Assembly: GCF_050942215.1 (NCBI RefSeq) | Contig: NZ_CP192056.1 | Location: 5,456,001-5,520,000, forward strand | Source of the DNA: Sphaerimonospora sp050942215 | Lineage (GTDB): Bacteria; Actinomycetota; Actinomycetes; Streptosporangiales; Streptosporangiaceae | Length of the DNA: 64,000 nucleotides | Reading direction: 5' to 3' | In this document: positions 18,176 through 26,769 of the stretch, in pieces | Numbering within the stretch: the stretch's first letter is position 1 | How the letters are laid out: each line of letters starts with the position of its first letter | Notes under the pieces: model-generated | The model's input: the letters and a program-made list of their open reading frames with translations, nothing else | Told to the model about the DNA's origin: nothing | Databases searched by the model: none | Position numbers and translations under genes: made by a program

Positions 18176-18286
18176 GCGTTTCCCCCCGAAACGTGCACGT
18201 ACACCTGTGAGCTGGGGGGATGAGTTCCACGGTAAACGATGGCCCGCCGTGCTCGACGACGAGCCCATGGCGACAGGTGGGGAAGC

Positions 18287-18754
18287 CTATCCCCCGGCCG
18301 TACGTACCAACGGCAGGATCCGGTACGGCACAGGCGTGTCGAGAGCGATTACCGACGATGTCCGTACCACCCCCTGAACATCGACGATGAGGTCGATGAC
18401 ACGCTGGAGGTCGGCGTTGTCGCGTGCCACCACCCGGCACAGCATGTCGCCGCCTCCGGTTATCGTGTGCGCCTCCAGCACCTCGGGGATGAGCGCGAGC
18501 TGGTCGGCCACCGGCACGTGCCCGGCGACCTGCCGAATCTGCAGCGTCACGAACGCGGTCACGCCGAAGCCGAGCGCGGCCGGATCTATGTCGGGACCGT
18601 ACCCGGTGATCACCCCGCGGGCGGCCAGCCGGTCGAGTCTGGCCTGCACCGTGCCCCTGGCCACGCCGAGCCGGCGTGAGCATTCGAGCACGCCGATACG
18701 CGGCTCCGTCGTCAGCAGAGAGACGATCCGGGCATCGAGCTGATCAATCGTCAC
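18287..18754 (-). CDS. Lrp/AsnC-family transcriptional regulator
   Basis: The 155-residue protein has an N-terminal winged helix-turn-helix (DARIVSLLTTEPRIGVLECSR split with VARGTVQARLDRLAARGVI) and a C-terminal RAM ligand-binding domain with the TGGGDMLCRVVARD pattern. Such proteins usually control amino-acid metabolism as octamers. It is divergently transcribed from hppD with a 96-bp intergenic region. This suggests it senses tyrosine or phenylalanine catabolites and regulates hppD; that is inference from the layout. Confidence 0.93.
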   Translation of the reverse strand: MTIDQLDARIVSLLTTEPRIGVLECSRRLGVARGTVQARLDRLAARGVITGYGPDIDPAALGFGVTAFVTLQIRQVAGHVPVADQLALIPEVLEAHTITGGGDMLCRVVARDNADLQRVIDLIVDVQGVVRTSSVIALDTPVPYRILPLVRTAGG

Positions 18755-18790
18755 AACATCTACCTTCGGTCAGGCCTACTGGTTATACAC

Positions 18791-18823
18791 ATTGTCCACT
18801 AATTCAATCCACGCTTGCACAAT
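18791..18823. promoter_or_regulatory. Putative Lrp-type operator/promoter between regulator and hppD
   Basis: This AT-rich stretch in a GC-rich genome has inverted half-sites ATTGT (18791) and ACAAT (18819) flanking AATTCAATCC. It lies in the divergent lrp-hppD gap, directly upstream of the hppD start. The assignment is based on position, composition and symmetry only. Confidence 0.4.
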
Positions 18824-18850
18824 TTGGCCAGCCAGCCTGACAGTGGGCCT

Positions 18851-19954
18851 ATGAACGATGTCTTTCCGGTGAACGGCATGGACGCGGTCGTCTTCGCGGT
18901 CGGCAACGCGAAGCAGTCCGCCCACTACTACTCGACGGCGTTCGGGATGCGCCTGGTGGCCTACCGCGGCCCGGAGAACGGCAGCCCCGACGAGGTGGCG
19001 TACGTGCTGGAGTCCGGTTCCGCGCGCTTCGAGCTGCGCGGCGCCGTACGGCCGGGCACCGCCGTCGCCGAGCACGTGGCCGCGCACGGCGACGGCGTCA
19101 TCGATCTCGCACTCGACGTGCCGGACGTGCCGGCCGCCTACCGGCACGCGCTCTCACAGGGGGCGCACGGACTGGCCGAGCCGTACGTCGTGGAGGACGA
19201 GCACGGCAAGGTGATGATCGCGGCGATCGCCGCCTACGGCGAGACCCGGCACACGCTCGTCGACCGGTCCGGCTATCACGGCCCCTACCTGCCGGGGTAC
19301 GTCGCGGCCGAGCCCGTCGTGGCGGGCCCCGACGTCAGGAACGGCAGGCTCTTCCAGGCGGTCGACCACTGCGTCGGCAACGTCGAGCGCATGGAGGAGT
19401 GGGTCGAGTTCTACGAGCGGGTCATGGGCTTCACCAAGATGGCGGAGTTCATCGGCGACGACATCGCGACGGACTACTCCGCGCTGATGTCCAAGGTCGT
19501 CGCCGACGGCACCCGCAAGGTCAAGTTCCCGCTGAACGAGCCCGCGGTGGGCAGGCGCAAGTCGCAGATCGACGAATACCTCGAGTTCTACGGCGGGCCC
19601 GGTGTGCAGCACATCGCGCTGGCCACGAACGACATCCTGGCCACCGTCGACCACATGCGGAAGGCCGGCGTGGAGTTCCTGGACACGCCCGACTCCTACT
19701 ACGACGATCCCGAGCTGCGCGCCCGCATCGGCCGGGTCCGGGCGCCGATCGAGGAGCTCAAGAAGCGGCGGATCCTGGTCGACCGCGACGAGGACGGCTA
19801 TCTGCTGCAGATCTTCACCAAGCCCGTGGTCGACCGCCCGACGGTGTTCTTCGAGCTCATCGAGCGGCACGGCTCGCTCGGGTTCGGCAAGGGCAACTTC
19901 AAGGCCCTGTTCGAGGCCATCGAGCGCGAGCAGGAGCGGCGGGGCAACCTCTGA
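18851..19954 (+). CDS. hppD: 4-hydroxyphenylpyruvate dioxygenase
   Basis: The 367-residue enzyme converts 4-hydroxyphenylpyruvate to homogentisate in tyrosine catabolism. It has two vicinal-oxygen-chelate domains. The Fe(II) ligands can be placed at the His in AVDHCVGNVE, the His in GPGVQHIALATNDI and the Glu in TVFFELIERHG near the C-terminus, followed by the GFGKGNFKALFEAIEREQ tail. ATG at 18851 gives the expected length (MNDVFPVNGMDAVVFAVGN); upstream in-frame codons to 18815 run through the putative promoter. There is no good ribosome-binding site, so it may be leaderless. It is divergent from an Lrp-type regulator. Confidence 0.97.
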   Translation: MNDVFPVNGMDAVVFAVGNAKQSAHYYSTAFGMRLVAYRGPENGSPDEVAYVLESGSARFELRGAVRPGTAVAEHVAAHGDGVIDLALDVPDVPAAYRHALSQGAHGLAEPYVVEDEHGKVMIAAIAAYGETRHTLVDRSGYHGPYLPGYVAAEPVVAGPDVRNGRLFQAVDHCVGNVERMEEWVEFYERVMGFTKMAEFIGDDIATDYSALMSKVVADGTRKVKFPLNEPAVGRRKSQIDEYLEFYGGPGVQHIALATNDILATVDHMRKAGVEFLDTPDSYYDDPELRARIGRVRAPIEELKKRRILVDRDEDGYLLQIFTKPVVDRPTVFFELIERHGSLGFGKGNFKALFEAIEREQERRGNL

Positions 19955-20126
19955 CCCGAAATCTGACGGACTTTGCCCTGACATCGGCGTGATGGGCAGT
20001 TTGCCAGGCGTGATTCAGCGATCCGCTGGGGAATGGAAGACTTTTTGCCCTTCTCCGGCTTTGATCGGCGAACGGCGCGGTGATCAAAGGAGCCAAGTCC
20101 TCCTCCTCGCATAAGGTGGCCTGGCC

Positions 20127-21632
20127 ATGTCCGCGCACCGTCGCCCCACCACGTCCGTGACCGCCGCGCTCGCGGCAGCGGTCCTCGCCGTCACCACCGC
20201 CTGCTCGGGCGCGGTGGCCGCGCCCGATGCGGCCCCCACGGCCGCGCCGGGCGACGTCCGGGGCGGCGGGCGGACCGGCCCGCTCGCCTCGCTCGTCTCG
20301 GGCACGGTGGGCGCGGCGGGCATCGGCGACCCCTCCTTCCCCGGGGACGGCAACGGCGGCTACGACGTACGGCACTACCTGCTGCGGCTGTCCTTCGACC
20401 CCACCACCAAGCGACTGGCCGGCAGCGCGACGATCCGGGCGAAGGCCCTGCACGACCTGACCTCGTTCAACCTCGACCTGCGCGGGCTCACGGTGAGCCG
20501 GGTCACGGTCGACGGTGCGGTCGCCGGGTTCGGCCGCCGAGACGACGAGCTGACCGTACGCCCGGCGGGCCGGATATCCAAGGGCGACAGATTCGAGGTG
20601 CTGGTCGACTACTCGGGACTGCCGGAGCCGATCCGCGACTACGTCAACCTCGGCACGTACGGGTTCGTACCGACCGCCGACGGATCGTTCGTGACCTCGG
20701 AGCCGAACGGGGCCAAGACGTGGTTCCCGTCCAACGACCACCCGGCCGACAAGGCCACCTACGACTTCGAGATCACCGTCCCCGCCGGGCTGACCGCGAT
20801 CGCCAACGGCGAGCTCGACGGCGAGCCGAAGACGGCCGACGGCAAGACCACCTTCGTGTGGCGGGAGAAGCACCCGATGGCCAGCTATCTCGCCACGATG
20901 ACGACCGGGAGATTCGAGGTACGCACCGGTAAGACCGCGAAGGGCGTGCCGATCTACACGGCCGTCGCCCCGGTCTTCCGCAATTCGCTCGACAGCCTGT
21001 ACGCCGAGACGGCGAAGATCACCGACTACTGGTCGACCGTGTTCGGGCCCTACCCGTTCTCCTCCACCGGCGGCGTGATCGATGACTACTCCTCCGGCTA
21101 TGCGCTGGAGAACCAGACAAAACCGATTTACGGCGGATTCTCCCCACAGAGCGGCATCATCGCCCATGAACTCGCCCATCAGTGGTTCGGCGACAGCGTG
21201 AGCATCACCAGGTGGAAGGACCTATGGCTGAACGAGGGCTTCGCCAGCTACGCGGAGTGGCTCTGGGCGGAGCACCGCGGCGAGGACACGGCCGACACCC
21301 TGTTCCAGCGCCACTACGCGAACACCGCCGACCCCATGTGGAGCTACCCGCCGGGCGCGGCCCGCGCCACCGACCTGTTCAACACCTCCGTCTACGTGCG
21401 CGGCGCGATGACGCTGCACGCGCTGCGCAAGGAGATCGGCGACGCCGTGTTCTTCCCGCTGCTGAAGAAGTGGACCGCCGAGCACCGGTACGGCAATGCC
21501 ACGACCGAGCAGTTCATCGCGCTGGCCGAGCAGATGTCCGGCAAGAAGCTGACCTCCCTCTTCGACGCCTGGCTCTTCGCGCCCGACCGGCCCGCCCTCC
21601 CCGGCGTCACCCCCCGCCCGTCCCCGCGGTGA
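20127..21632 (+). CDS. Secreted M1-family metallopeptidase (lipoprotein)
   Basis: The 501-residue protein has a lipoprotein signal with lipobox AVTTAC (Cys26). The N-terminal beta saddle (about 75-280) is followed by the gluzincin domain. In that domain the GxMEN-type exopeptidase loop reads YALENQ, the zinc motif HELAHQW has His347, Glu348 and His351, and the third ligand Glu370 lies in LWLNEGFASYAEW. The catalytic Tyr region is YVRGAMTLHALR. It lacks the large C-terminal ERAP-like domain, which fits the short secreted actinobacterial M1 group. It probably cleaves N-terminal residues from extracellular peptides. Confidence 0.94.
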   Translation: MSAHRRPTTSVTAALAAAVLAVTTACSGAVAAPDAAPTAAPGDVRGGGRTGPLASLVSGTVGAAGIGDPSFPGDGNGGYDVRHYLLRLSFDPTTKRLAGSATIRAKALHDLTSFNLDLRGLTVSRVTVDGAVAGFGRRDDELTVRPAGRISKGDRFEVLVDYSGLPEPIRDYVNLGTYGFVPTADGSFVTSEPNGAKTWFPSNDHPADKATYDFEITVPAGLTAIANGELDGEPKTADGKTTFVWREKHPMASYLATMTTGRFEVRTGKTAKGVPIYTAVAPVFRNSLDSLYAETAKITDYWSTVFGPYPFSSTGGVIDDYSSGYALENQTKPIYGGFSPQSGIIAHELAHQWFGDSVSITRWKDLWLNEGFASYAEWLWAEHRGEDTADTLFQRHYANTADPMWSYPPGAARATDLFNTSVYVRGAMTLHALRKEIGDAVFFPLLKKWTAEHRYGNATTEQFIALAEQMSGKKLTSLFDAWLFAPDRPALPGVTPRPSPR

Positions 21633-21664
21633 TCCCGCGCGCGCCCGCCGGAAAGGGCGACAGC

Positions 21665-22879
21665 TCAGGAGAAGTGCAGCTTGTGGCCGTCACCGCGGAG
21701 GGCGGCGAGCACCTCGTCGCAGTGCGTGGGCCCCCTGGTCTCCAGTTGCAGCAGCACCTCGACCTCGTCCAGGTGCGACCGGGAGCCCACCCGCTCGTGC
21801 ACGACGTCGAGCACGTTGGCCCCGAGCTCGGCCAGCCTGTGCAGGAGCGCGGCGAGCGCGCCGGGCCGGTCGGTCAGCCGGATCCGGAAGGCCAGATAGC
21901 GCCCGGCCGCCGCGAGGCCGTGCCGCAGCACCCGGGCGAGCAGCAGCGGGTCGATGTTGCCGCCGGACACCACGGCGACGACCGGCGGGTCGAACGCGTG
22001 CGGCTGGTCGAGCAGCGCGGCGACCCCGGCGACCCCGGCGGGCTCGACGAGCAGCTTCGACCGCTCCAGGCAGAGCAGCAGGGCCCGCGACAGCGACTCC
22101 TCCGACACCGTGACGACCCGGTCGACCAGGTAGTGGATCAGTTCGAACGGCAGATCGCCCGGCCGCCCGACCGCGATGCCGTCCGCCATCGTCGAGGTCG
22201 GCTCGACCATGACCGGGTGACCGGCCGCGAGCGACTCCGGATAGGCGGCGGCCCGCTCCGCCTGCACGCCGATCACCCTGATGCCCGGCCGCAGCGACTT
22301 CACGGCGAGTGCCACGCCGGCCGCCAGGCCGCCACCGCCGATCGGCAGCACGATCGTGGCCGCCTCCGGCAACTGCTCCAGGGCCTCCAGCCCGACCGTG
22401 CCCTGACCGGCCACCACGTCGGGATGATCGAACGGATGGATGAACACCGCGCCGGTCCTGTCGGCGTGCTCCCGTGCCGCCTGGAGCGCCATGTCGACCG
22501 TGTGACCGGCGAAGACGACGTCGGCGCCGTACGCCCTGGTGGCCTCCACCTTGGGCAGCGGGGCGCCCTCGGGCATGTAGACGGTGGACTTGGCCCCGAG
22601 CAGCGTGGAGCCGAGCGCCACGCCCTGGGCGTGATTGCCCGCGCTGGCCGCGACCACCCCCCTGGCCCGCTCGTCGTCGGTGAGCCTGGCGATCCGGACG
22701 TACGCCCCGCGGATCTTGAACGATCCGGCCCGCTGGATGTTCTCGCATTTGAGATGGACGGGACCGCCGGCCGCCTCGGACAGCACACGGGAGTGCAGCA
22801 TCGGAGTCTGGACGGCCACGCCCTTGAGCAGCTCGCGCGCGGCGACGACATCGTCGTACGTCACCTGTGGGACAACCAT
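21665..22879 (-). CDS. ilvA: Threonine ammonia-lyase (threonine deaminase)
   Basis: The 404-residue PLP enzyme makes 2-oxobutanoate from threonine for isoleucine synthesis. The PLP lysine is in RAGSFKIRGA, the SAGNHAQGVA substrate loop follows, and the phosphate-binding glycine loop is PIGGGGLAAG. A single C-terminal ACT domain (about 330-400, RPGALAALLHRLAELGANVLDV) marks the shorter allosteric form. ATG at 22879 with GAGGA upstream is preferred over longer frames. It is the third of three minus-strand genes with FIST and ROK; gaps of 55 and 87 bp allow but do not prove co-transcription. Confidence 0.95.
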   Translation of the reverse strand: MVVPQVTYDDVVAARELLKGVAVQTPMLHSRVLSEAAGGPVHLKCENIQRAGSFKIRGAYVRIARLTDDERARGVVAASAGNHAQGVALGSTLLGAKSTVYMPEGAPLPKVEATRAYGADVVFAGHTVDMALQAAREHADRTGAVFIHPFDHPDVVAGQGTVGLEALEQLPEAATIVLPIGGGGLAAGVALAVKSLRPGIRVIGVQAERAAAYPESLAAGHPVMVEPTSTMADGIAVGRPGDLPFELIHYLVDRVVTVSEESLSRALLLCLERSKLLVEPAGVAGVAALLDQPHAFDPPVVAVVSGGNIDPLLLARVLRHGLAAAGRYLAFRIRLTDRPGALAALLHRLAELGANVLDVVHERVGSRSHLDEVEVLLQLETRGPTHCDEVLAALRGDGHKLHFS

Positions 22880-22966
22880 GCGCCAATCCTCGCAGCACGA
22901 GCCGGTCCGCGCCGACGAGACCACGGCCCCGACGCAGGTCGCCGCACGGCGTCCACACCGTCGGCT

Positions 22967-23980
22967 TCACCTCCCGATGACGGCGGCTCCGGCCGACCAG
23001 TAGGAACCGGCGGCCAGGATGAGCGCGGCGGCGCCCACGAGACCGGCGTCCTGACCGAGCCCGGCCGGGACGACACGGACCCGGGCGGCGAACTCGGTGC
23101 GGGTGTGCTCGCGCAGCGCCTCCCGGAGCGGGTCGAACAGCAGCGGCCCCGCCTGGGACAGGCCGCCGCCGATGGTCACCAGATCGAGGTCGCAGAGGTT
23201 GGTCGCCGAGGCGATCGCGACGCCGAGGGCCCGCCCGGCCCGGGCCATCGCGGCCAGCGCGATCTCGTCGCCGGCCGCGGCGTCGGCGGCCAGCCGCCGT
23301 GCGGTCGCCGTCCCCGCCTCGCTGTATCCGCCCGTGCCCGGCTCCGGCGGCTCCCCCGGCGACCAGCCCCGGGCCACCGCCCAGGCGGCGAGGCCCGGAC
23401 CGCGGGCGACCGCCTCGAGGCAGCCGAGCGCACCGCAGCCGCACCGCGCCCCGCCGGGCTCGACCACCACGTGCCCGATGTGCCCGGCGTTGCCGGTCCC
23501 GCCGTCGATCAGCCGCCCGCCCAGGATCAGCCCGCCGCCCACCCCGGTGGAGACGACCATGCCCAGCATGTTGTCGCTCCCCCGCCCGGCGCCGCGCCAG
23601 TGCTCGGCGATCGCGAGACAGATCGCGTCGTTGTGGATCCGCACCGGAAGGCCGGGGAAGCGCCGGGCCAGCCGCTCACGCAGCGGGAACCCCCGCCAGC
23701 CCGGGATGTTGAGCGGCGACACCACCCCGTCCGGCCAGATCATCGGGCCGCCGCAACCGACGCCCACCCCGGCGAGGTCCTCGGGCGCGCCCACGTCGTC
23801 GATCAGACGGTCGATCAGCCCGGCGAGCGCCGACCAGAGGGTCTCCGCGTCCGCTCCTGGCGGGGTCGCGGCACGCCGGTCCGCGATCACCTGCCCGTCC
23901 CGCCCGACCAGGCCCACCGCGAGCTTGGTGCCGCCGACGTCGGCGGCCAGCACAGATCCCGTCGCATGCGTCACACGCAC
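22967..23980 (-). CDS. ROK-family sugar kinase
   Basis: About 337 residues. The N-terminal ATP site is LAADVGGTKLAVGLV. The sugar-binding/catalytic region is VRIHNDAICLAIAEHW (Asp in HND). The ROK zinc motif is GHIGHVVVEPGGARCGCGALG followed by CLEAVA, giving the CxCGxxGCxE signature with its upstream His. There is no N-terminal helix-turn-helix, so it is a kinase and not an XylR/NagC-type repressor. Glucose or N-acetylmannosamine-like sugars are possible substrates. GTG at 23980 or 23974 is the likely start; a longer frame to 24088 would overlap the FIST gene. Confidence 0.9.
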   Translation of the reverse strand: MRVTHATGSVLAADVGGTKLAVGLVGRDGQVIADRRAATPPGADAETLWSALAGLIDRLIDDVGAPEDLAGVGVGCGGPMIWPDGVVSPLNIPGWRGFPLRERLARRFPGLPVRIHNDAICLAIAEHWRGAGRGSDNMLGMVVSTGVGGGLILGGRLIDGGTGNAGHIGHVVVEPGGARCGCGALGCLEAVARGPGLAAWAVARGWSPGEPPEPGTGGYSEAGTATARRLAADAAAGDEIALAAMARAGRALGVAIASATNLCDLDLVTIGGGLSQAGPLLFDPLREALREHTRTEFAARVRVVPAGLGQDAGLVGAAALILAAGSYWSAGAAVIGR

Positions 23981-24035
23981 ATCCCAGTGCCCGCCGCCGG
24001 GCCGGGTCAAGCGACGCCCGGGCAGAACCCGGCCG

Positions 24036-25220
24036 TCACCTGATCGCCTGCCCACCCGAGAAGACCAGCAGGGACGCGGTGAAACCATGGACGTGGTTGT
24101 GGCCGCTGACCGGGCCCATCTCCCCAGCGGCGAAGAATCCCGCCACCCCGATCGGGCCGAGCATGTCCCGTACGGCGAGCGCGTCGTGATCGGCCGACCC
24201 GAACATCGCCGATCCCCGGCCGTTGCAGGAGAACAGCAGCGCGCCGTCGATCCGGCCGGCTCGCTGCACGTGCGCGTCGAGCAGCGAGTAGAGATCCTCG
24301 TCGGCGGTCTCGGCGTCCCTGACCTGGAAGCGTACGGTCCTGCCGATGTCCAGCACGTCGCCGACCGCGACGGCCTCGCGCTCGGGATCGATGCCGATGA
24401 CGCCCCTGATGAGGAAGTCGCCGCGCTCGTGGCGCTCGGCGTACTCGTCCATCACCACGCCGATCTGTAAGCCGGAGGCGACCAGCTCGCGATCCTCCTC
24501 GTCGAGGGCGCTCACGATGTCCTCCAGACGGGCGAGCGCCGGCTGGCCGGCCAGTTCGAGCAGCAGATTCTCCTCGGCGCGTGTGACGACCATGGAGGGG
24601 CCGATCGGGCGGCAGCCCTGGCTCACCACGGTGCCGACGTTCATCGGACCGCTGAGCACTGCTCCGATCGCGCCCTCGGTGTGCACCTCTCCGTCGGCGA
24701 ACAGTCGCACCGAGCCGCGGCCGCCGAGTCCGTTGGCCAGGCCGCCGACGATCGGCAGGTCGCCCAGCACATCGCCCGAGTGCTCGATGAACGCGTCGGC
24801 GGGGAAGGTGTACGGATCCGCCAGCAGGATGGCCGCCCGATCGTCGGGACCGCGCTCCGGCAGGCCCACGACCACGAACCGGTCCGCGGTCCGCACCGTG
24901 TCCAGGGCGAACGTGGCCACTTCGCCGCCGCCGAATGAGGCGGCCCAGGCGCTCACGGCCGGCTGGAGCTCGACCCCCTGGGCGTCCCCGATCACGCCGG
25001 TCGCGCTGCAGCCGATCACCCGGGCCTCCGGCACCATGGCCATCGCCCGCAGGCCCGCCCGGGTCAGCTCGTCGGGATCGTCTCCGCAGATGAAGAAGCA
25101 CACCAGGTCAGGCGGGCACGACAGGCCGGCCAGCGCCTGGCGGACAGCGGCCTCCGCCGTCTCCACCAGGTCGGCGCCAACGACGAGACCGTCGGCGAAG
25201 CGGCTGGTGATCACCGCCAT
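24036..25220 (-). CDS. FIST-domain sensory protein
   Basis: The 394-residue protein has a FIST_N domain (about 15-215) with AVITSRFADGLVVGADLV, DLVCFFICGDDPDEL and the RVIGCSATGVIG strand, and a FIST_C domain (about 225-375) with the ALLFSCNGRGSAMFG motif. FIST domains are thought to bind small ligands such as amino acids. Many are attached to signalling domains, but none is present here. ATG at 25220 with GAGGGG upstream is chosen. The divergent MoxR/VWA pair begins 140 bp away; a functional link is not established. Confidence 0.9.
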   Translation of the reverse strand: MAVITSRFADGLVVGADLVETAEAAVRQALAGLSCPPDLVCFFICGDDPDELTRAGLRAMAMVPEARVIGCSATGVIGDAQGVELQPAVSAWAASFGGGEVATFALDTVRTADRFVVVGLPERGPDDRAAILLADPYTFPADAFIEHSGDVLGDLPIVGGLANGLGGRGSVRLFADGEVHTEGAIGAVLSGPMNVGTVVSQGCRPIGPSMVVTRAEENLLLELAGQPALARLEDIVSALDEEDRELVASGLQIGVVMDEYAERHERGDFLIRGVIGIDPEREAVAVGDVLDIGRTVRFQVRDAETADEDLYSLLDAHVQRAGRIDGALLFSCNGRGSAMFGSADHDALAVRDMLGPIGVAGFFAAGEMGPVSGHNHVHGFTASLLVFSGGQAIR

Positions 25221-25359
25221 GAGTCTCGCCCCTCTCAATCAACAGTCAGAGTCTTCTTGGCCATTTCTCCCCACTGACAAGGCGTCAACGCACGTAATCC
25301 TCACAGGATTGCGGAGGATCGGGCTGCCGGATCACGACATGCCGACGTAGTCTCGTCAG

Positions 25360-26769
25360 GTGCACAAATCGCCCATGCCTGCTTCCGGCACTCTGCGCGA
25401 ACTGCGCGACAGTGGTCACCGGCACCGCACGGTCAAGACCGAGATCAGAGAGAACCTCCTAACCCGGCTCAGATCGGGCGAGCCCCGGTTCCCCGGCATC
25501 GTCGGCTTCGACGAGACCGTGCTGCCCCACCTGGAACGGGCCCTGATCGCGGGGCACGACCTGGTGCTGCTCGGCGAGCGCGGCCAGGGCAAGACCCGGC
25601 TCATCCGTACGATCACCGAGCTGCTCGACGAGTGGTCGCCGGTCGTGGCCGGCTGCGAGATCAACGACCATCCGTACGCCCCGGTGTGCGTGCGCTGCGT
25701 ACGGCTCGTCGCCGAGCTCGGCGACGACCTGCCGGTGGCCTGGCTGCACCGGGAGGACCGGTACGGCGAGAAGCTGGCGACGCCCGACACCTCGGTCGGC
25801 GACCTGATCGGCGACGTCGACCCCATCAAGATCGCTGAGGGACGCACGCTGGGTGACCCGGAGACCGTTCACTACGGCCTCGTGCCGCGTACGAACCGCG
25901 GCGTCTTCTCGGTCAACGAGCTGCCCGACCTGGCCGAGCGCATCCAGGTCGCGCTGCTCAACGTGCTGGAGGAGCGGGACGTCCAGGTCCGGGGGTACAA
26001 CCTGCGGCTGCCGCTCGACATCCTGCTGATCGCCAGCGCCAACCCGGAGGACTACACCAACCGCGGCCGGATCATCACGCCGCTGAAGGACCGGTTCGGC
26101 GCGGAGATCCGCACGCACTATCCCCGATCGATCGAGGACGAGCTGGTCCTGATCCGTCAGGAGGCCGCCCTGGAGGAGCTCGGCGCCGACCTTCCCGATC
26201 ACCTGCTCGAGGTGATCGCCAGGTTCACCCGGCTGGTACGCGAGTCGACCGCGGTCGACAGCCGGTCGGGCGTGTCCGCCCGGTTCTCCATCGCGGCGGC
26301 CGAGACCGCCGCCGCCTCGGCCGTACGGCGTGCCGCGCTGACCGGGGAGGAGCGGCCGGTCACCCGGGTCTGCGACCTGCCGCAGGTGGTGCACACGCTG
26401 CGTGGGAAGGTCGAGTTCGAGGTCAGCGAGGAGGGCCGGGAGATCGAGGTGCTCGGCCACCTGCTGCGCCGGGCGACCGCCGAGACGTTCCGGGGCACGA
26501 TCGGCGGGGCCGACCTGACGTCGCTGCTGGACAGGTTCGGCGAGGGCGCCCGGGTCGAGTCGGGCGAGCTGGTCGCGGCCCACGAACTGCTGCGCAGGAT
26601 CGGGCGGGTCGACGGACTCTCGAAGATCATGTCCGGGCTGGGCATGGGTGAGGGCGACGAGTCTCCGGGCCACGCCGCCGCGGCCCTGGAGTTCGCGCTG
26701 GAGGGGCTCTACCTGATGCGCCGGCTGTCCAAGGACGAGGTGGCGGGGGGAGCGGTTTACCGGACGTGA
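25360..26769 (+). CDS. MoxR/magnesium-chelatase-like AAA+ ATPase
   Basis: The 469-residue ATPase has Walker A LLGERGQGKTR, an NEL-type Walker B (GVFSVNELPDLAERIQ), sensor 1 in LLIASANPEDYTNRGRI and an arginine-finger region ITPLKDRFGAEI. The first ~60 residues are family-specific. It ends in GTGA overlap with the VWA gene, so the two are translationally coupled. MoxR-type ATPase/VWA pairs act as chaperones that mature or insert cofactors in partner complexes; the client here is unknown. GTG 25360 and ATG 25375 are both possible starts; neither has a strong ribosome-binding site. Confidence 0.93.
   Translation: MHKSPMPASGTLRELRDSGHRHRTVKTEIRENLLTRLRSGEPRFPGIVGFDETVLPHLERALIAGHDLVLLGERGQGKTRLIRTITELLDEWSPVVAGCEINDHPYAPVCVRCVRLVAELGDDLPVAWLHREDRYGEKLATPDTSVGDLIGDVDPIKIAEGRTLGDPETVHYGLVPRTNRGVFSVNELPDLAERIQVALLNVLEERDVQVRGYNLRLPLDILLIASANPEDYTNRGRIITPLKDRFGAEIRTHYPRSIEDELVLIRQEAALEELGADLPDHLLEVIARFTRLVRESTAVDSRSGVSARFSIAAAETAAASAVRRAALTGEERPVTRVCDLPQVVHTLRGKVEFEVSEEGREIEVLGHLLRRATAETFRGTIGGADLTSLLDRFGEGARVESGELVAAHELLRRIGRVDGLSKIMSGLGMGEGDESPGHAAAALEFALEGLYLMRRLSKDEVAGGAVYRT

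Noticed and set aside
18791..18823. A metabolite riboswitch in front of hppD
   Set aside because: The gap is too short and AT-rich; a divergent Lrp-type regulator with a protein operator explains the layout better.
21182..24043. A 953-codon plus-strand frame across the M1 peptidase end, ilvA and ROK genes
   Set aside because: It overlaps three well-identified genes in other frames and has a low-complexity Arg/Gly/Pro composition.
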